The notes under the pieces were generated by a model that did not search any database, was not told the origin of the DNA, and was given only the letters and a program-made list of their open reading frames with translations. From the NCBI GenBank assembly GCA_000969725.1, contig JXSR01S010014.1: a stretch of DNA of 23,782 nucleotides; one strand, 5' to 3'. The translations under genes and the position numbers were made by a program. Below, piece by piece: positions 9,327 through 19,020 of this stretch. The stretch's first letter is position 1. Each line of letters opens with the position of its first letter. The stretch is from Ophiothrix spiculata. Taxonomy: Eukaryota > Echinodermata > Ophiuroidea > Amphilepidida > Ophiotrichidae.

Positions 9327-9922
9327 GGCTCATTCCACAATAACTTTCAAGCAAAAAATCTGCTTTTTTATTTGACCATATAAACAGGGTTTTCACTCAT
9401 ACGTTTGTTACTTGATATGTGAGAAGCATTTTCTAAACAGAAATTGTGAAGTTTTTCTATCCATGCATGAATGAGCACAAGTTTTAACTCAAAAATGTCA
9501 CAAACGTTACCAACAAGTTACACCAAAATGTCACAAACATTACCAAACAAAATAATGCATTAAAAGAAATCCTGAGTAAAGATAACAACTTCATGAAATT
9601 ATTTGTAAATATGTCAACCTTCATCTGTAGAAAGCGCAATACAAAATTTGCTAACATGTCAGAGAAGTTTTACTTTTAAGTCATTTAGAGCAAAAAACCA
9701 TATCCATGCGATGTCACAAATGGTACCGAACGTTACATGAACTTTATTCATGATTTTGACAACTAATTTGATTTTCAAACACCTACATGAATATATTGGT
9801 TCCATTAGTGGGCACTATTATCAACAACAAACTCGTGGATAGAATGTCTATAGAGCTGAAGCTATTTAAAAGTGAAATTTTTCACTTTAGTGGTTAAAAA
9901 ACAAATGTTACTTTCGAATCGC
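9327..9922. mobile_element. TA-flanked non-autonomous transposon, copy B
   Basis: It is the second member of the family at 2871-3483, in the same orientation and of similar length (596 bp). The left end is GGCTCATTCCACAATAAC and the right end TTACTTTCGAATCGC. TA flanks both ends (9325-9326, 9923-9924). Shared internal landmarks include GCATGAATGAGCACA, TCAACAACAAACTCGT and the iterated CACAAACGTTAC motif, here more decayed (first copy intact near 9497). No coding capacity. Confidence 0.65.
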
Positions 9923-9924
9923 TA

Positions 9925-12637
9925 ATTAGCAAATTGTTTTCTAAAATTTAAATTTTAATGTATCAAATAGTAAGTTAATAATTCAGAAAACAGATTATTA
10001 ATGTACTGGGTTTACATCAGCCTTCAGCCAATATTAAAAGGTCCTACCTTATATCACCACTGCCCTTTTTTTTGACTGACTGTGGTTGTTTTTGGTAGAT
10101 TTTGATATTATATTTTATTAGTATAGGATGGTTAATTTATGCATTTGGTGCAGTTTTGTCGGGACAAAGTAAGTCTAAGGATAATGATGTCCATGGTTTA
10201 CCAATGCTTCATTTCAAACTCAAATCTTTATTTGAACCAAATATTAAATAAAGTTACATTAATTTTATTCATTCAATGACAAGAAAATGAAATCCTTGTA
10301 TAATTATGCATTACAAACTTCTTGTTTCTTATGAGTAATTCCATCTTTTTGTTTTACGATTACACATGACTTTCTTTCATCTAGAACTATTAAATGCATT
10401 TTAACAAGTCAGAAGAAAAAAATCTTATGTCATATAGAACTAATACATGGACCAGTGAAATCATTTGTAGTGTCATCTCTCTTTAGCTGTATATGCATTG
10501 TATATACCAGTCCCGGTATATATCAGTGCATATCCGCTGTAAGCTTAATCCACTCTGCATCATGCATGCATACTTCTATTGCGAACGGTGATAGCTCAAT
10601 ACAACATTGTGTAGATGCATCCAATCCAAGATAAAGGGAAAACACTTTAATTTATAATGCCTTCACTCAGAGTACCTGACAAATACTTTACTGGGGTCAA
10701 TATCCTGTGTGGATTTTGCCATCAAGTTTGTTTTGAACTCGTGTTGTTTTTCATTTGTAGCAAAATTGAGACAATTTAAATTTATCTTGTATATTTGTCA
10801 CCATTTTGATTTTAAGAAAAATTTCAACAGGTTTGCAACGTGATGCAGCGTCAAGGCAATCAATTTATTGGTTTTATGCTATTTCCTTATAGTTGATATG
10901 ATATTCGGTAGATATTTTCAGGTCTTGGTTTTTTTGCTTCAATGGTAATTTTCAAACCTTATTTGTGTTGTTAACGGTCAAAACTCACAGGCAAAACAAC
11001 TTTGCAATAGGCATTGGAGGGTTAAAAAAGAACCTAAGACTACTGAGTATTACTATTGGAAGTACCGGTATTGTTGTTGTAAGATTGTGAAATAACTTGA
11101 AATTTGAAGCTTCTCATTTTTGCTTTTAAAGGTAAATGCAAAAATTATTTTTTAATTTAGTGTGATTTGCCTATGGATTCCCTAATGAAATCTTGTAACT
11201 TGATTCAGAAAAAAATGGGGAAAAACACCATCAAACATGGGAGAGGATTACAGCAATTAAAATGAAGTGTTTTATGCAGATCGATACCAGATATTGGAAA
11301 TGTTTGCTGCTCTGAATCTGAATATTCACTGTGACACACAGCGTGATTTATCATTGCGGCATCCCGACACATCCCTAATAAGTTAAATGCTTTCACACGA
11401 GTGTATTCATGTAAATGATTATCCCAGCCTACTGTTAAGTGCCCTGTTCATCACAGCATGATGCGAGGGACTCCGCATGAGATGTACGTCATCATTGCAA
11501 CAGACAGCATGTGGTACATTATCATTGCTATAGACAGCATGTGGGAGATGCATTTGGTCTGATTCGTGACCTTAACATTTGATGAAGGATAGGGGCACTC
11601 GTCCACGATTTTTACGATGGATCAAATGAGTATAGAAAAAGTGATTTGTTTGTGCATCAAGTCTATATCTTGTTAAAAACTCATCTGATTTTGTTTGAAC
11701 ATAAAGCTCTTATGTTACTAAAAATGAAAATGATTAAATGATCAATTTGATGTTAAATTACTTGTTATAATTCTATATTATGAAAATTATTTGAAACAAG
11801 GAATGGCGTTTTGATGAAAATTCTTATCAGTAGTTCATAGAAAGATGTTTAACCCAATCTCTTTTTTTAAGGTGTAGGCCCCTATTTCATCATGTGTATA
11901 ATTCACTTTCAACTAATTGACCTTTGCCACTGAAATGCATTTTTTGAGGTTTAACTCTCCGGTTAATTCTTGTTAAATCTTCAGAGGCAAAAGAAAGCAA
12001 GCAACTCTGGGGATGATGCTGTTATGTACATACGTAAGAAATAGAAAATAGGTATACCAATTAATTTTACATCTAATGCCACATCTCCAACACTATAAAG
12101 GATTTGGAGGTGAAATTTGGGATTTGGGATCAGAAAATTAAGGGCTTTAATTTGACTTCTGGTTGAACCCTGGGAAATTAGAATGTGATTGTGTCCTACA
12201 CCTTTAATGGAAATGTCAGCAGTGTTTTTATTTCTAAATTTTTAGTTACGTAATGTGTTGATTTGGATAAGAACTGGTATTCTTTATAGTGATTTCAAAT
12301 AAAGCATCTTCGATAGATGCAAAAAAATTTCAAATTAAAGATTCAATGCTAGACACGCTGCATTAAAATTGATATTTCACAGGCAGACGTTACTTTCATT
12401 CAAAATGCAAATATTATGTCTCTTATAAATATTCAAGTTCAGTAGGAAACAGTATAATTTGATCAATGTTCCTGCATTCTGAATGAAGTGGTATATCGTA
12501 AGGTTGGCACAGAAGTGCATAATTGGCACAAGGTTTTTCAAAACAAAAATAAAAGAGGGAGAGTTTTTTTCCAACTTTCAAATTGGTACAATTAAGGCAA
12601 TAATCAAAAGAAAAAAAGAGGTCCTTTCGTTACTCAG
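9925..12637. other. 2.7 kb without recognisable genes
   Basis: AT-rich and stop-dense on both strands. Two small structures are visible: an imperfect 43-bp palindrome at 10491-10533 (TATATACC/GGTATATA core, ATATGCA/TGCATAT outer arms) and a 30-bp tandem pair at 11491-11550 (ATCATTGC then TAGACAGCATGTGG or a close variant). Frames of 60-65 codons occur near 11205-11396 and 12377-12574 on the minus strand and are not credible. It may be intron or spacer. Confidence 0.5.
11491..11550. repeat. 30-bp tandem pair
   Basis: Copies start at 11491 and 11521 and share ATCATTGC and AGACAGCATGTGG, with two to three substitutions over the best-matching 24 bases. Confidence 0.6.
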
Positions 12638-12645
12638 TGTATGGT

Positions 12646-12731
12646 TAGTCTATCCAGATGGACCTCGCAGGCGAACGCGAAGCGAACTACGAACTACGGC
12701 GCTCGCTTGTGAGGTCCATCTAGATGGACTA
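12646..12731. mobile_element. 86-bp hAT-like mini-element, near-complete palindrome
   Basis: The arms at 12646-12674 and 12703-12731 match inversely at 25 of 29 positions (left TAGTCTATCCAGATGGACCT). They leave a 28-bp loop rich in CGAAC/CTACG motifs. TGTATGGT occurs directly on both sides (12638-12645, 12732-12739), an 8-bp target duplication as made by hAT transposases. Each arm itself contains a CCATCTAGATGG-like palindrome. The size is close to the minimum for a mobile unit. The local GC is well above the surroundings. Confidence 0.65.
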
Positions 12732-12819
12732 TGTATGGTAAGCGTAATTTATATGGGTCGTTTGTCAGCTTATAAAGGCAATGGAAATAGAAATTAAACA
12801 TCCTGTTTTAACTTTTTAA

Positions 12820-13326
12820 AGGGGCATTGGACAAAATTTCGAAATTTTATATTTGTGGATGATTTACACTTCATATGTTAGCAAATAACAGTCAGTTACC
12901 AGATATCGGTATCAAAAATTTTGACTTCAGAAAAGTCAAAAATTTGAATTTTTATTTTGTTAGTTGATGAGGCTATTCTCTAAACATATTTATTGATGCT
13001 ATATATAAAGAAAGAGCCAAAGATTTGTTTGTAAAACATTCTTTTCACGTCATGGATTCAAGATAAATCACAAGAAAATTAAAATTTGCATTATATCTCC
13101 TGAAAAAGCCCATTTAAAAAAAATTAACTACAGAGGGCAGTATTTATCGTTGTCGACAACAATAATTAAAAATAAAAGAATATCTAAGTATTTTGATATA
13201 TAGGGTTTGAATTGACAGTGAAACTTTGCATGCTGTCATTATTACTGCTAATACTTGAAATGATGCAAAAATCTCAAAATGCTTGGGGAAAAATTGAGGA
13301 TGATGCTGAACTTGTCCAATGCCTCT
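12820..13326. mobile_element. TTAA-flanked non-autonomous transposon (Kolobok or piggyBac type)
   Basis: The left end AGGGGCATTGGACAAAATT and right end (read inward) AGAGGCATTGGACAAGTT are inverted copies. TTAA lies directly outside both (12816-12819, 13327-13330). A TTAA duplication is known for piggyBac and Kolobok; the AGGGG start seems nearer Kolobok, which is inference. The 507-bp interior has no transposase and contains a perfect palindrome GTTGTCGACAAC near 13151. The right end abuts the TTTAA-rich tail of the LINE remnant, which offers TTAA target sites. Confidence 0.7.
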
Positions 13327-13357
13327 TTAATTTAATTTAATTTAATTTTAATTTAAT
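13327..13357 (-). repeat. (TTTAA)n microsatellite tail of the LINE
   Basis: Read on the plus strand, about six TTTAA or TTTTAA units; on the minus strand this is the A-rich repeat directly after the LINE stem-loop. L2-like LINEs characteristically end in short tandem repeats. Confidence 0.7.
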
Positions 13358-13367
13358 CTTTCTTTAG

Positions 13368-13416
13368 GCAGGGTAGCCCCTTCAATGATAAACACTGATT
13401 TCCAAGGAGGCCCTGC
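13368..13416 (-). other. LINE 3' terminal stem-loop
   Basis: GCAGGG (13368-13373) and CCCTGC (13411-13416) pair, with further pairing of CCCCTT against AAGGAGG inside. Position just before the tail matches the 3' structure recognised by reverse transcriptases of L2-type LINEs; that role is inferred. Confidence 0.5.
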
Positions 13417-13584
13417 AAACAATAGTAAATATAAACAATTTACATGGTAGTTGAACATAAAACAACATAGTTTTATATATACATGAAGTATACATTTTGT
13501 ACATGGTATAAGCATGGAAAAATCTAATAATATTTACGAACATTTTATAACACAAAGTTGTTTCAATTGATTGACACTAAAATC

Positions 13585-13772
13585 CAGGCCTTCTCAAATA
13601 GCAGCCAAATCCGGCCCGCAGACTACTTTTATTTGGCCCTTCGATCGCTTCTGGAATACAGAAGTATATAGGAAAAGCATTGAAAAAGGTCTTAATTTGG
13701 CCCTCCAAGAGGTATTATTGAACTGGCGTTTGTCCTTAATGGCCCGCCAACAAATTTAATTGAGAACCTGTG
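13585..13772. mobile_element. hAT-like MITE nested in the LINE
   Basis: The ends CAGGCCTTCTCAA and, read inward from the right, CACAGGTTCTCAA share CA-x4-TTCTCAA. The flanks CTAAAATC (13577-13584) and CTATAATC (13773-13780) are an 8-bp duplication with one substitution, diagnostic of hAT. The interior is rich in GGCCC motifs (GGCCCGC, GGCCCTCCAAGAGG). Removing it restores the LINE frame across the join. The 62-codon plus-strand frame inside is incidental. Confidence 0.75.
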
Positions 13773-13827
13773 CTATAATCAGAAAACTTACATCTAACTT
13801 CAACAGGGAGATTGTTCCATATTCTTA

Positions 13828-14171
13828 CACTACGGGAATTTTGCGCTGAAAATATACGCTGAAATGTTTTTGGCACTCTGAAACCTCTCTTAATTTTAAA
13901 ATACAAAGGAAAATTGGCACTCTGAAAAATTTTCAGGTTTTTTTCTGCGTGATTTTCGGAGATTCATGGTTGTGGAAATTAAAGAAATGTGGGATGGACT
14001 TAACCACAACCGGTTCTCAATATAACGCAAAATAGAATCTCTGAAAATCATGCAGAAAAATAACTGAAAATGTTCAAAGTGTCATTTTTCCTTTGTATTT
14101 CAAATTTAAGAGAGATTTCAGAGTGCCAAAACAATTTCAGCGTATATTTTCAGCGCAAAATTCCCGTAGTG
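13828..14171. mobile_element. CACTA-like foldback transposon nested in the LINE
   Basis: The termini begin CACTACGGGAATTTTGCGCT. The first 38 bases are identical between the inverted arms, and each arm extends to about 135 bp with substitutions, around a spacer of about 75 bp. TTA flanks both ends (13825-13827, 14172-14174). A CACTA start with a 3-bp duplication fits CMC/EnSpm; a TTA duplication could also fit PIF/Harbinger. The insertion lies within an alanine-valine-arginine stretch of the LINE frame and its removal is phase-preserving. Confidence 0.8.
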
Positions 14172-14313
14172 TTACTGCACGAGAATTAAAAGTTCTATTT
14201 CCTGCACCAATATTCCATTTAGGTTCATAAAGACAGTTGTTACTTTGACTTCTAGTACCCTTAGAATGAATATTAGACATAAAAATGAACTGAAAAGAGA
14301 GATATTCGCACTA

Positions 14314-14785
14314 AATGGAAACAAAACGTCCTGTTTTCGCATTGTAAGTGCTCAGTTGGATCTGGAAACAGGCTCACATTCCTAACATGTGAGCACCCCT
14401 TGCATCAGGGGATACTAATAGTCTCATCTTCAGAAGCTCATCCAGAAGATTTTTCACTCACATAATATTTTCACAATTATTTGTTCCAACATTTATTGTG
14501 GTAGGTCGATGGTTGGATGCTTCTTTTCAAAGGCATGACAAAAATAGTTCACATAGCTGATATAGTTTAGAAGGATGTGGTGATAATACTTGCAAATCAG
14601 TTTGAGACTGTTTGTGATTTTTTAAATTTTCTGTTGAATTAATTCCAATTGAGTTTACAAAGGCCTATAAGAAGACATATGTAAATAATAAGTTCTGCCG
14701 TACCGGTGCATCAAAAAATTACTTACAAATATGTCATGTCTGAAAGGCCACGTACTTACTTATATTGGTTTCATTTGATTTTTAG
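14314..14785. other. No gene recognised; possibly more decayed LINE
   Basis: Minus-strand reading shows short peptide-like fragments between stops, which could be older LINE sequence, but no reverse-transcriptase motif (such as YxDD) is visible. Confidence 0.35.
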
Positions 14786-14788
14786 TAA

Positions 14789-15066
14789 GGCTCAAAAAAT
14801 AGTCGGCTTCCAAACAAAATTTTCGCTACCAAACATTTGGTCGTGACGTCACCAAATATTTGCGATCAAATTTAAAGTATGAACCAGTAACAAACATTTG
14901 GTACAATGTATATGGCAATTAAATACATGTACAATTTAGCGCGAAATTTTATTTGGTCTAAACTCTGTGTTGAAGTTATTTTGTTTGGAGTTACTCGTCA
15001 TTTTGACATCACAATCAAATGTTTGGTAGCCAAAGTTTTGTTTGAAGGCCGACTATGTTTTCACCC
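14789..15066. mobile_element. PIF/Harbinger-like MITE, TAA-flanked
   Basis: Inverted arms run about 60 bp. Left: GGCTCAAAAAATAGTCGGCT then TCCAAACAAAAT and CGCTACCAAACATTTG. Right, read inward: GGGTGAAAACATAGTCGGCC then TTCAAACAAAAC and GGCTACCAAACATTTG. TAA flanks both ends (14786-14788, 15067-15069). A third ACAAACATTTGGTA motif sits inside (about 14889-14902). It is non-coding. Confidence 0.7.
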
Positions 15067-15069
15067 TAA

Positions 15070-15345
15070 ATGTAGTTCATACATAAAGCAATTATTATTG
15101 AAGTCATTAAATTTCCTACAAATCATGAATCTCACCTCACGCAGTATGAAAGACTTTTCTTTTCACACAATCGCCGCGTCCAGCAACCAATCAAGATATG
15201 CGCCACGCATTTTCATTACTGATGCGTAGTCACGCTCTCATCCTACGCACCCTGCATATTTGATTTGTAGGAAATTTAATGATTCCAATAATAAGTGCCA
15301 TATCCAGGGCCATACAAAGGCATGTGAACCATGGACGGTAAACAC
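15070..15345. other. No gene recognised
   Basis: No motif or repeat structure is seen. The open stretch near 15260 runs directly into the transposon that follows. Confidence 0.4.
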
Positions 15346-15349
15346 ATTT

Positions 15350-15599
15350 GTGATGGCTTACCCAAAAAGGGGGACTTCGCAGATAGTATCAATTTTGATT
15401 TTATCATTTCATCTGTTACAACATTCTTTAAGCTTTAAGATGACACCTTGCTTGTTGAAATTGATCAAGGCGATCAAATCTTATAACAGAAAATCTGCCA
15501 GAAATTCTTATTATTTTCTTTATTTTTTGCTGCCTAATTTCACATGTATCTTGAAAAGTGTTCTGTCACAAAGTCCCCCTTTTCGGGGTGAGTCATCAC
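15350..15599 (+). mobile_element. MITE with 4-bp target duplication, copy 1
   Basis: The left terminus GTGATGGCTTACCCAAAAAG and the right terminus read inward GTGATGACTCACCCCGAAAA are inverted copies, both continuing into a run of G and ACTT. ATTT flanks both sides (15346-15349, 15600-15603). The 250-bp element recurs in reverse orientation at 22511-22746 with matching interior. A 134-codon frame across it contains LSFKMTPC and is a product of repeat composition. The superfamily is unassigned. Confidence 0.75.
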
Positions 15600-15603
15600 A
15601 TTT

Positions 15604-15778
15604 AGAGTTCCTACATCAGACCAAATACATGTTTTGTTCCAATATATATACTGTTCTTATTTAATATATTATTTTTATATACCATTCTTATTTAATGTTC
15701 ATAACTCAATAGCAGGAGGATAAGTTTACTCAAACTAACAACGGGATATAAATCCTGGGACAGTTGTTTATTCAATAT
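15604..15778. other. No gene recognised
   Basis: Short AT-rich spacer with two ATACxxTTCTTATTTAAT-like repeats near 15648-15695. Confidence 0.4.
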
Positions 15779-16003
15779 AGGAGCGTGGCCGAGCGGTTAG
15801 AGCACGGGTCTCGTAATATAGTGTTGGTTCGAGCCCCGGATGCGGCGGGTTTCGTCTCCTGGTTTCCTTGGGCAAGAAACTTTACTCTATACTTGCTCCG
15901 TGGTTCAGAAGTCACGTAAAGCCGTTGGTCCCATGTGCGAATAGAATCCTTCGTGGGATCTGCCCATCATGCAAGTACAGTGTAAATCAAATCAAATCAA
16001 ATC
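15779..16003 (+). mobile_element. tRNA-derived SINE
   Basis: The head carries RNA polymerase III promoter elements: box A TGGCCGAGCGG (15786-15796) and box B GGTTCGAGCCC (15826-15836), with 29 bases between. The body continues with GGGCAAGAAACTTTACTC and ACGTAAAGCCGTTGGTCCCA, and the tail is (AAATC)4 at about 15984-16003. The head resembles a tRNA with CGT at the anticodon position, but the arms pair poorly and the body follows directly, so it is not a functional tRNA gene. A target-site duplication is not clear. Mobilisation would need a partner LINE, not present here. Confidence 0.85.
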
Positions 16004-16597
16004 GAAAAATTAGTAAAAAAAAATTAGTAAATCACTCCAATATTAGAATTTTTGTCCAGCTAGGGTCTCACAAAGAGCCAGGGCACAAGTGCCCCCTGCC
16101 CTCTGCTTTGTACGACCCTGCTATATTTGCAACGAATAAGTCATTTTTGTCATTTCCAAAAAAGCACATGGCACTTACAGATGCAATTCATGATTTATAT
16201 GATTTGATTAAAATCTTATTACTCTTCTATCTAGAGATAAAAGGAGATGAATACAATAGATATGCATGCTGAAAATTTCTACTTGATTCTGATGATTTGT
16301 TTTTAACTAACTTAGAAGCTTTAGAGTGTTTGAAAAAGTCTTTTAAAAATCTCTATAGAGTCCTGTAGTATAGTTGCAACTGCAATTACATTCTTACTCA
16401 ATTTCTCTCAAAAATGGAAAAAAAGAAATAACCATTTTAGATTTTTAATGTATAAAATTCAAGGATTTAAACAGCTAAAAATTGAATTTTGATAGAGATG
16501 ATCTTGGTATGCTTTATGGATTATAAATTGCCCTTTAAAAAAACAGTTATCTACAACTAATGATCTGTCAAATTGTCATTCATTAGATAAACCATTT
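16004..16597. other. No gene recognised
   Basis: AT-rich, stop-dense. A 134-codon frame begins inside the SINE and runs out near 16272; it is a readthrough of repeat sequence. Confidence 0.45.
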
Positions 16598-16601
16598 TTA
16601 A

Positions 16602-17204
16602 GGGGTTTTCTCAGAGATGCAGTTGCTTACGACTGCGGGATAATGATTTCTTTAGTAAATAGTAAAAATATAAATATATAAATAGTAAAAAATAAACAAA
16701 ATGTTTGCATCCGTTTTGCGTGCGCAAATTTCAATGCACACTGTAACGCATGCTTTACCAACGCGTTTGGTTAATCACACGCCACACTGCGTAATATATA
16801 CGTGGGAAATTTGCAGATGCAGATGTGCCATCAAAGTAATCAAATTTTATCAACAAATGCCTGTTTTGGTCATTTTTCTTGAAAACTAACTATTTTTCAG
16901 TATTTTGAAGTGCGCAAAAAGTGCTTTAACATATGTAAAATTAAAAAAAAAAAATGAATGGAGCATTTACTGTTTTACAAGCGCATAATGATCGACGTTT
17001 TGAAGCTTTCCCTATACTTTGTATGGTAAATCGGGTGATATTTTTGGAAAATATGTACTTTTTGAAATGCCTGTATCTCAAAAACGAGCACAGTGACCTA
17101 TATTTTTCATTTTAGATTCGTTATAATTATCAGCATAAATAAATCTACCAAATACTATTTTTTTAAGAAAATAAATGGAGGCTGTGCATCTTTAAGAAAA
17201 CCCC
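16602..17204. mobile_element. TTAA-flanked non-autonomous transposon, second type
   Basis: Left end GGGGTTTTCTCAGAGATGCA and right end read inward GGGGTTTTCTTAAAGATGCA match at 18 of 20 positions. TTAA lies directly outside both (16598-16601, 17205-17208). The 603-bp interior has no transposase. Its termini differ from those of the 12820-13326 element, so two TTAA-using families are present. Confidence 0.7.
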
Positions 17205-17208
17205 TTAA

Positions 17209-17587
17209 ATGTAATTTAGCAAATTGTCCACAACCTTACGTGGCTTTCGATCCTTCTATTTGGTTTGTGCAAATCTCTCTGGATGGGTATCAAAACAAAG
17301 ACGGACATTGATGTTGTGAATTATTGAGTGAAATGGGGCTGCCAACATCTAGGTGAAAATGTCTACTTGCAGACATAACAGACAGGAATCTCGCAAATTT
17401 GTGTTCAGCTGTAACAACTTACAGTATCAAAAAATCTCTATCTGGACCAGTACAGCACATGTAAGGCTTCTAAACATGGCTGTAAACCAAATGCTTCAAA
17501 ATATCTGTTTCTTTAAATTTTACCATAATTTTCTTCAGTGTTTCATTAAAACGTACTTATCTGATTCATTCAATATGTGATTGCCCA
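17209..17587. other. No gene recognised
   Basis: Short plus-strand frames of about 70 codons are present without motifs. No repeat structure seen. Confidence 0.4.
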
Positions 17588-17590
17588 TTA

Positions 17591-17814
17591 GGCTGTGATC
17601 ACATTGAACTATACTATTCGGGTATACGGTGCATGATTTAACTTGGGCACACGTACATAGAGTCAATCGAACACATGAATTTGATGCTACCGGGTCACAT
17701 AAGAGGGCACTATTCGAAAAAAACGTATAGCTCGCCGTGCCTATATGAAATATAGCCATCGAAAAAAGCGTATAGCGAATACTGTATATCGTATAGTTCT
17801 ATGTGATCGCAGCC
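17591..17814. mobile_element. PIF/Harbinger-like MITE, TTA-flanked
   Basis: The left end GGCTGTGATCACATTGAACT and right end read inward GGCTGCGATCACATAGAACT continue as TATAC, matching at 22 of 24 positions. TTA flanks both ends (17588-17590, 17815-17817). Inside, CGAAAAAAACGTATAGC and CGAAAAAAGCGTATAGC form a subterminal direct repeat. It is 224 bp and non-coding. Confidence 0.75.
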
Positions 17815-17817
17815 TTA

Positions 17818-18364
17818 CAAATGAGCAGTAGAGCAGTCAGCCTTCTCTCAACTTTACTATTTTGAATATTTGTAAACACTATGTAGGATTAAAATGACAC
17901 CTTCATGAAATTCACTCCACATCCAGTTGTCAAGTGATGGCCCCTCAAAAGTTGTCATGGAGCGCAAGGTTAAACTAAGATAAATATGTTCAATGATCAG
18001 TAAGCCACATGCTTTTATACTGATGGTCTTGAAACAAAATGTACATTGTACAATTTTATATATATCTGTTCAGGGGCGTCGGAAGGAAAATAAAAGTGGT
18101 GCGGCCTGTAGGTTGTTGTTTTTCAAAAATAAGGAAGCAACTTAGCCCCGAATTATTATGGTCAGAGCATTAATACCATAACATAGTACTTTACAAATGT
18201 GCCAATCTGCAACCTGTCACATGTATTTTGCTCCATATCTGAAATTTAAAAATGCCAAATTTATGAAACGTTCATGATAAACAGTCACGATTTCACTTCA
18301 ATTTTGCCGCGATATTTCATTCAATTAAACAGTTTATGTTCAACCCATTCTATACATTGATCAA
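17818..18364. other. No gene; possible isolated hAT-like terminus
   Basis: CAGGGGCGTCGGAAGG at about 18073-18088 looks like the left end of a hAT element, but no matching CCGACGCCCCTG is found downstream, so only a remnant is possible. The last about 45 bases begin the segmental duplication described below. Confidence 0.3.
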
Positions 18365-18366
18365 TA

Positions 18367-18855
18367 CACTCCCGGTCAAAAGTGTTTGCGCACAAAACCT
18401 TTAACCAGCCATATCTCAAGAACCGTTCATCATTTACGCCAATTTTTCGGAATTATATTTTACATGTATAGATCTAAAAAACTCAACAAGAATTGCATTT
18501 ATCGCATTTGAAAATATGGCTTGCTAAACATATTGTGTACTTTCTTCTGCACACAATAAACGGAATTTAAATACATAACTTCACATTTGTTGGATAAGTT
18601 ATTACCTGAATATGTTCTTTTCGGCTACACGGTGATAACGAGCAATGAATAATAAACTACATAGGTACATATCAAAAAGTGGGTGTGGTGTATTTGTATA
18701 ATTTCCAGGAAATCGGCCATTTTTATGGTTATGGAAGATCAAATATCAGAGGAAACATAGATACATTAAAGCACCTATAGAGTCTTGATCGTTTGATATA
18801 ATTATTACGTTTTTGCCCGTATTTAAGCGTGCGCAAACACTTTTGACCGGGAGTG
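18367..18855. mobile_element. Tc1/mariner-like MITE with perfect termini
   Basis: The termini CACTCCCGGTCAAAAGTGTT then TGCGCAC are identical for 27 bases in inverted orientation, with TA outside both (18365-18366, 18856-18857). The motif CACT-CCGGTCAAAAGT is the usual style of Tc1/mariner ends. The 489-bp interior has no transposase. The paralogous unit near 20780 (AGCAATTTATACTTTTCA) lacks it and serves as an empty site. Confidence 0.85.
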
Positions 18856-19020
18856 TATACTTTTCACAGGTCACCTTGTCTGTAATCACCTCAAATCATG
18901 CCCGATTCATTCTATTGGCATCTTAATGTAAGTTTGACAGGAGAAAAGTACTGTAAATTAATTATAGAAATATCTAGACGATGACAACATGTGCTGTAAA
19001 CCTTTACACATATCACTCTA

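Larger units (their letters stand above)
13327..14313 (-). pseudogene. LINE 3' end (CR1/L2/Jockey-like), reverse transcriptase C-terminus and 3' tail
   Basis: On the minus strand a broken frame runs from 14310 to a TAA at 13534-13536. It encodes the tail seen after the reverse-transcriptase domain of many LINEs: NRTFNSRAV, then WNNLPVEVR, a form of the F-x-x-R-A-x-x-x-W-N-x-L-P signature. Two DNA transposons interrupt it (13585-13772, 13828-14171); subtracting each with one target copy keeps the frame in phase. An in-frame TAG at 14311-14313 shows decay, and I cannot trace the frame confidently further upstream. The 3' untranslated part holds a terminal stem-loop (13368-13416) followed by a TTAAA-type microsatellite. 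The clade is inferred from motif and tail, not from a search. Confidence 0.8.

Noticed and set aside
13571..13759. 62-codon plus-strand frame
   Set aside because: It lies almost wholly within the hAT-like MITE and on the strand opposite to the LINE frame it interrupts.
15260..15664. 134-codon plus-strand frame
   Set aside because: It runs through both ends of the MITE at 15350-15599. The LSFKMTPC peptide it shares with 22045-22257 reflects the shared DNA module, not a protein family.
15779..15850. Functional tRNA gene
   Set aside because: The polymerase III boxes are good, but the acceptor and anticodon stems pair poorly and the sequence continues into a SINE body and tail.
15868..16272. 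134-codon plus-strand frame
   Set aside because: It starts inside the SINE body and crosses the AAATC tail, so it is repeat readthrough.
18073..18088. Complete hAT element starting CAGGGGCGTCGG
   Set aside because: No matching inverted end or 8-bp duplication was found downstream; at best it is a truncated end.
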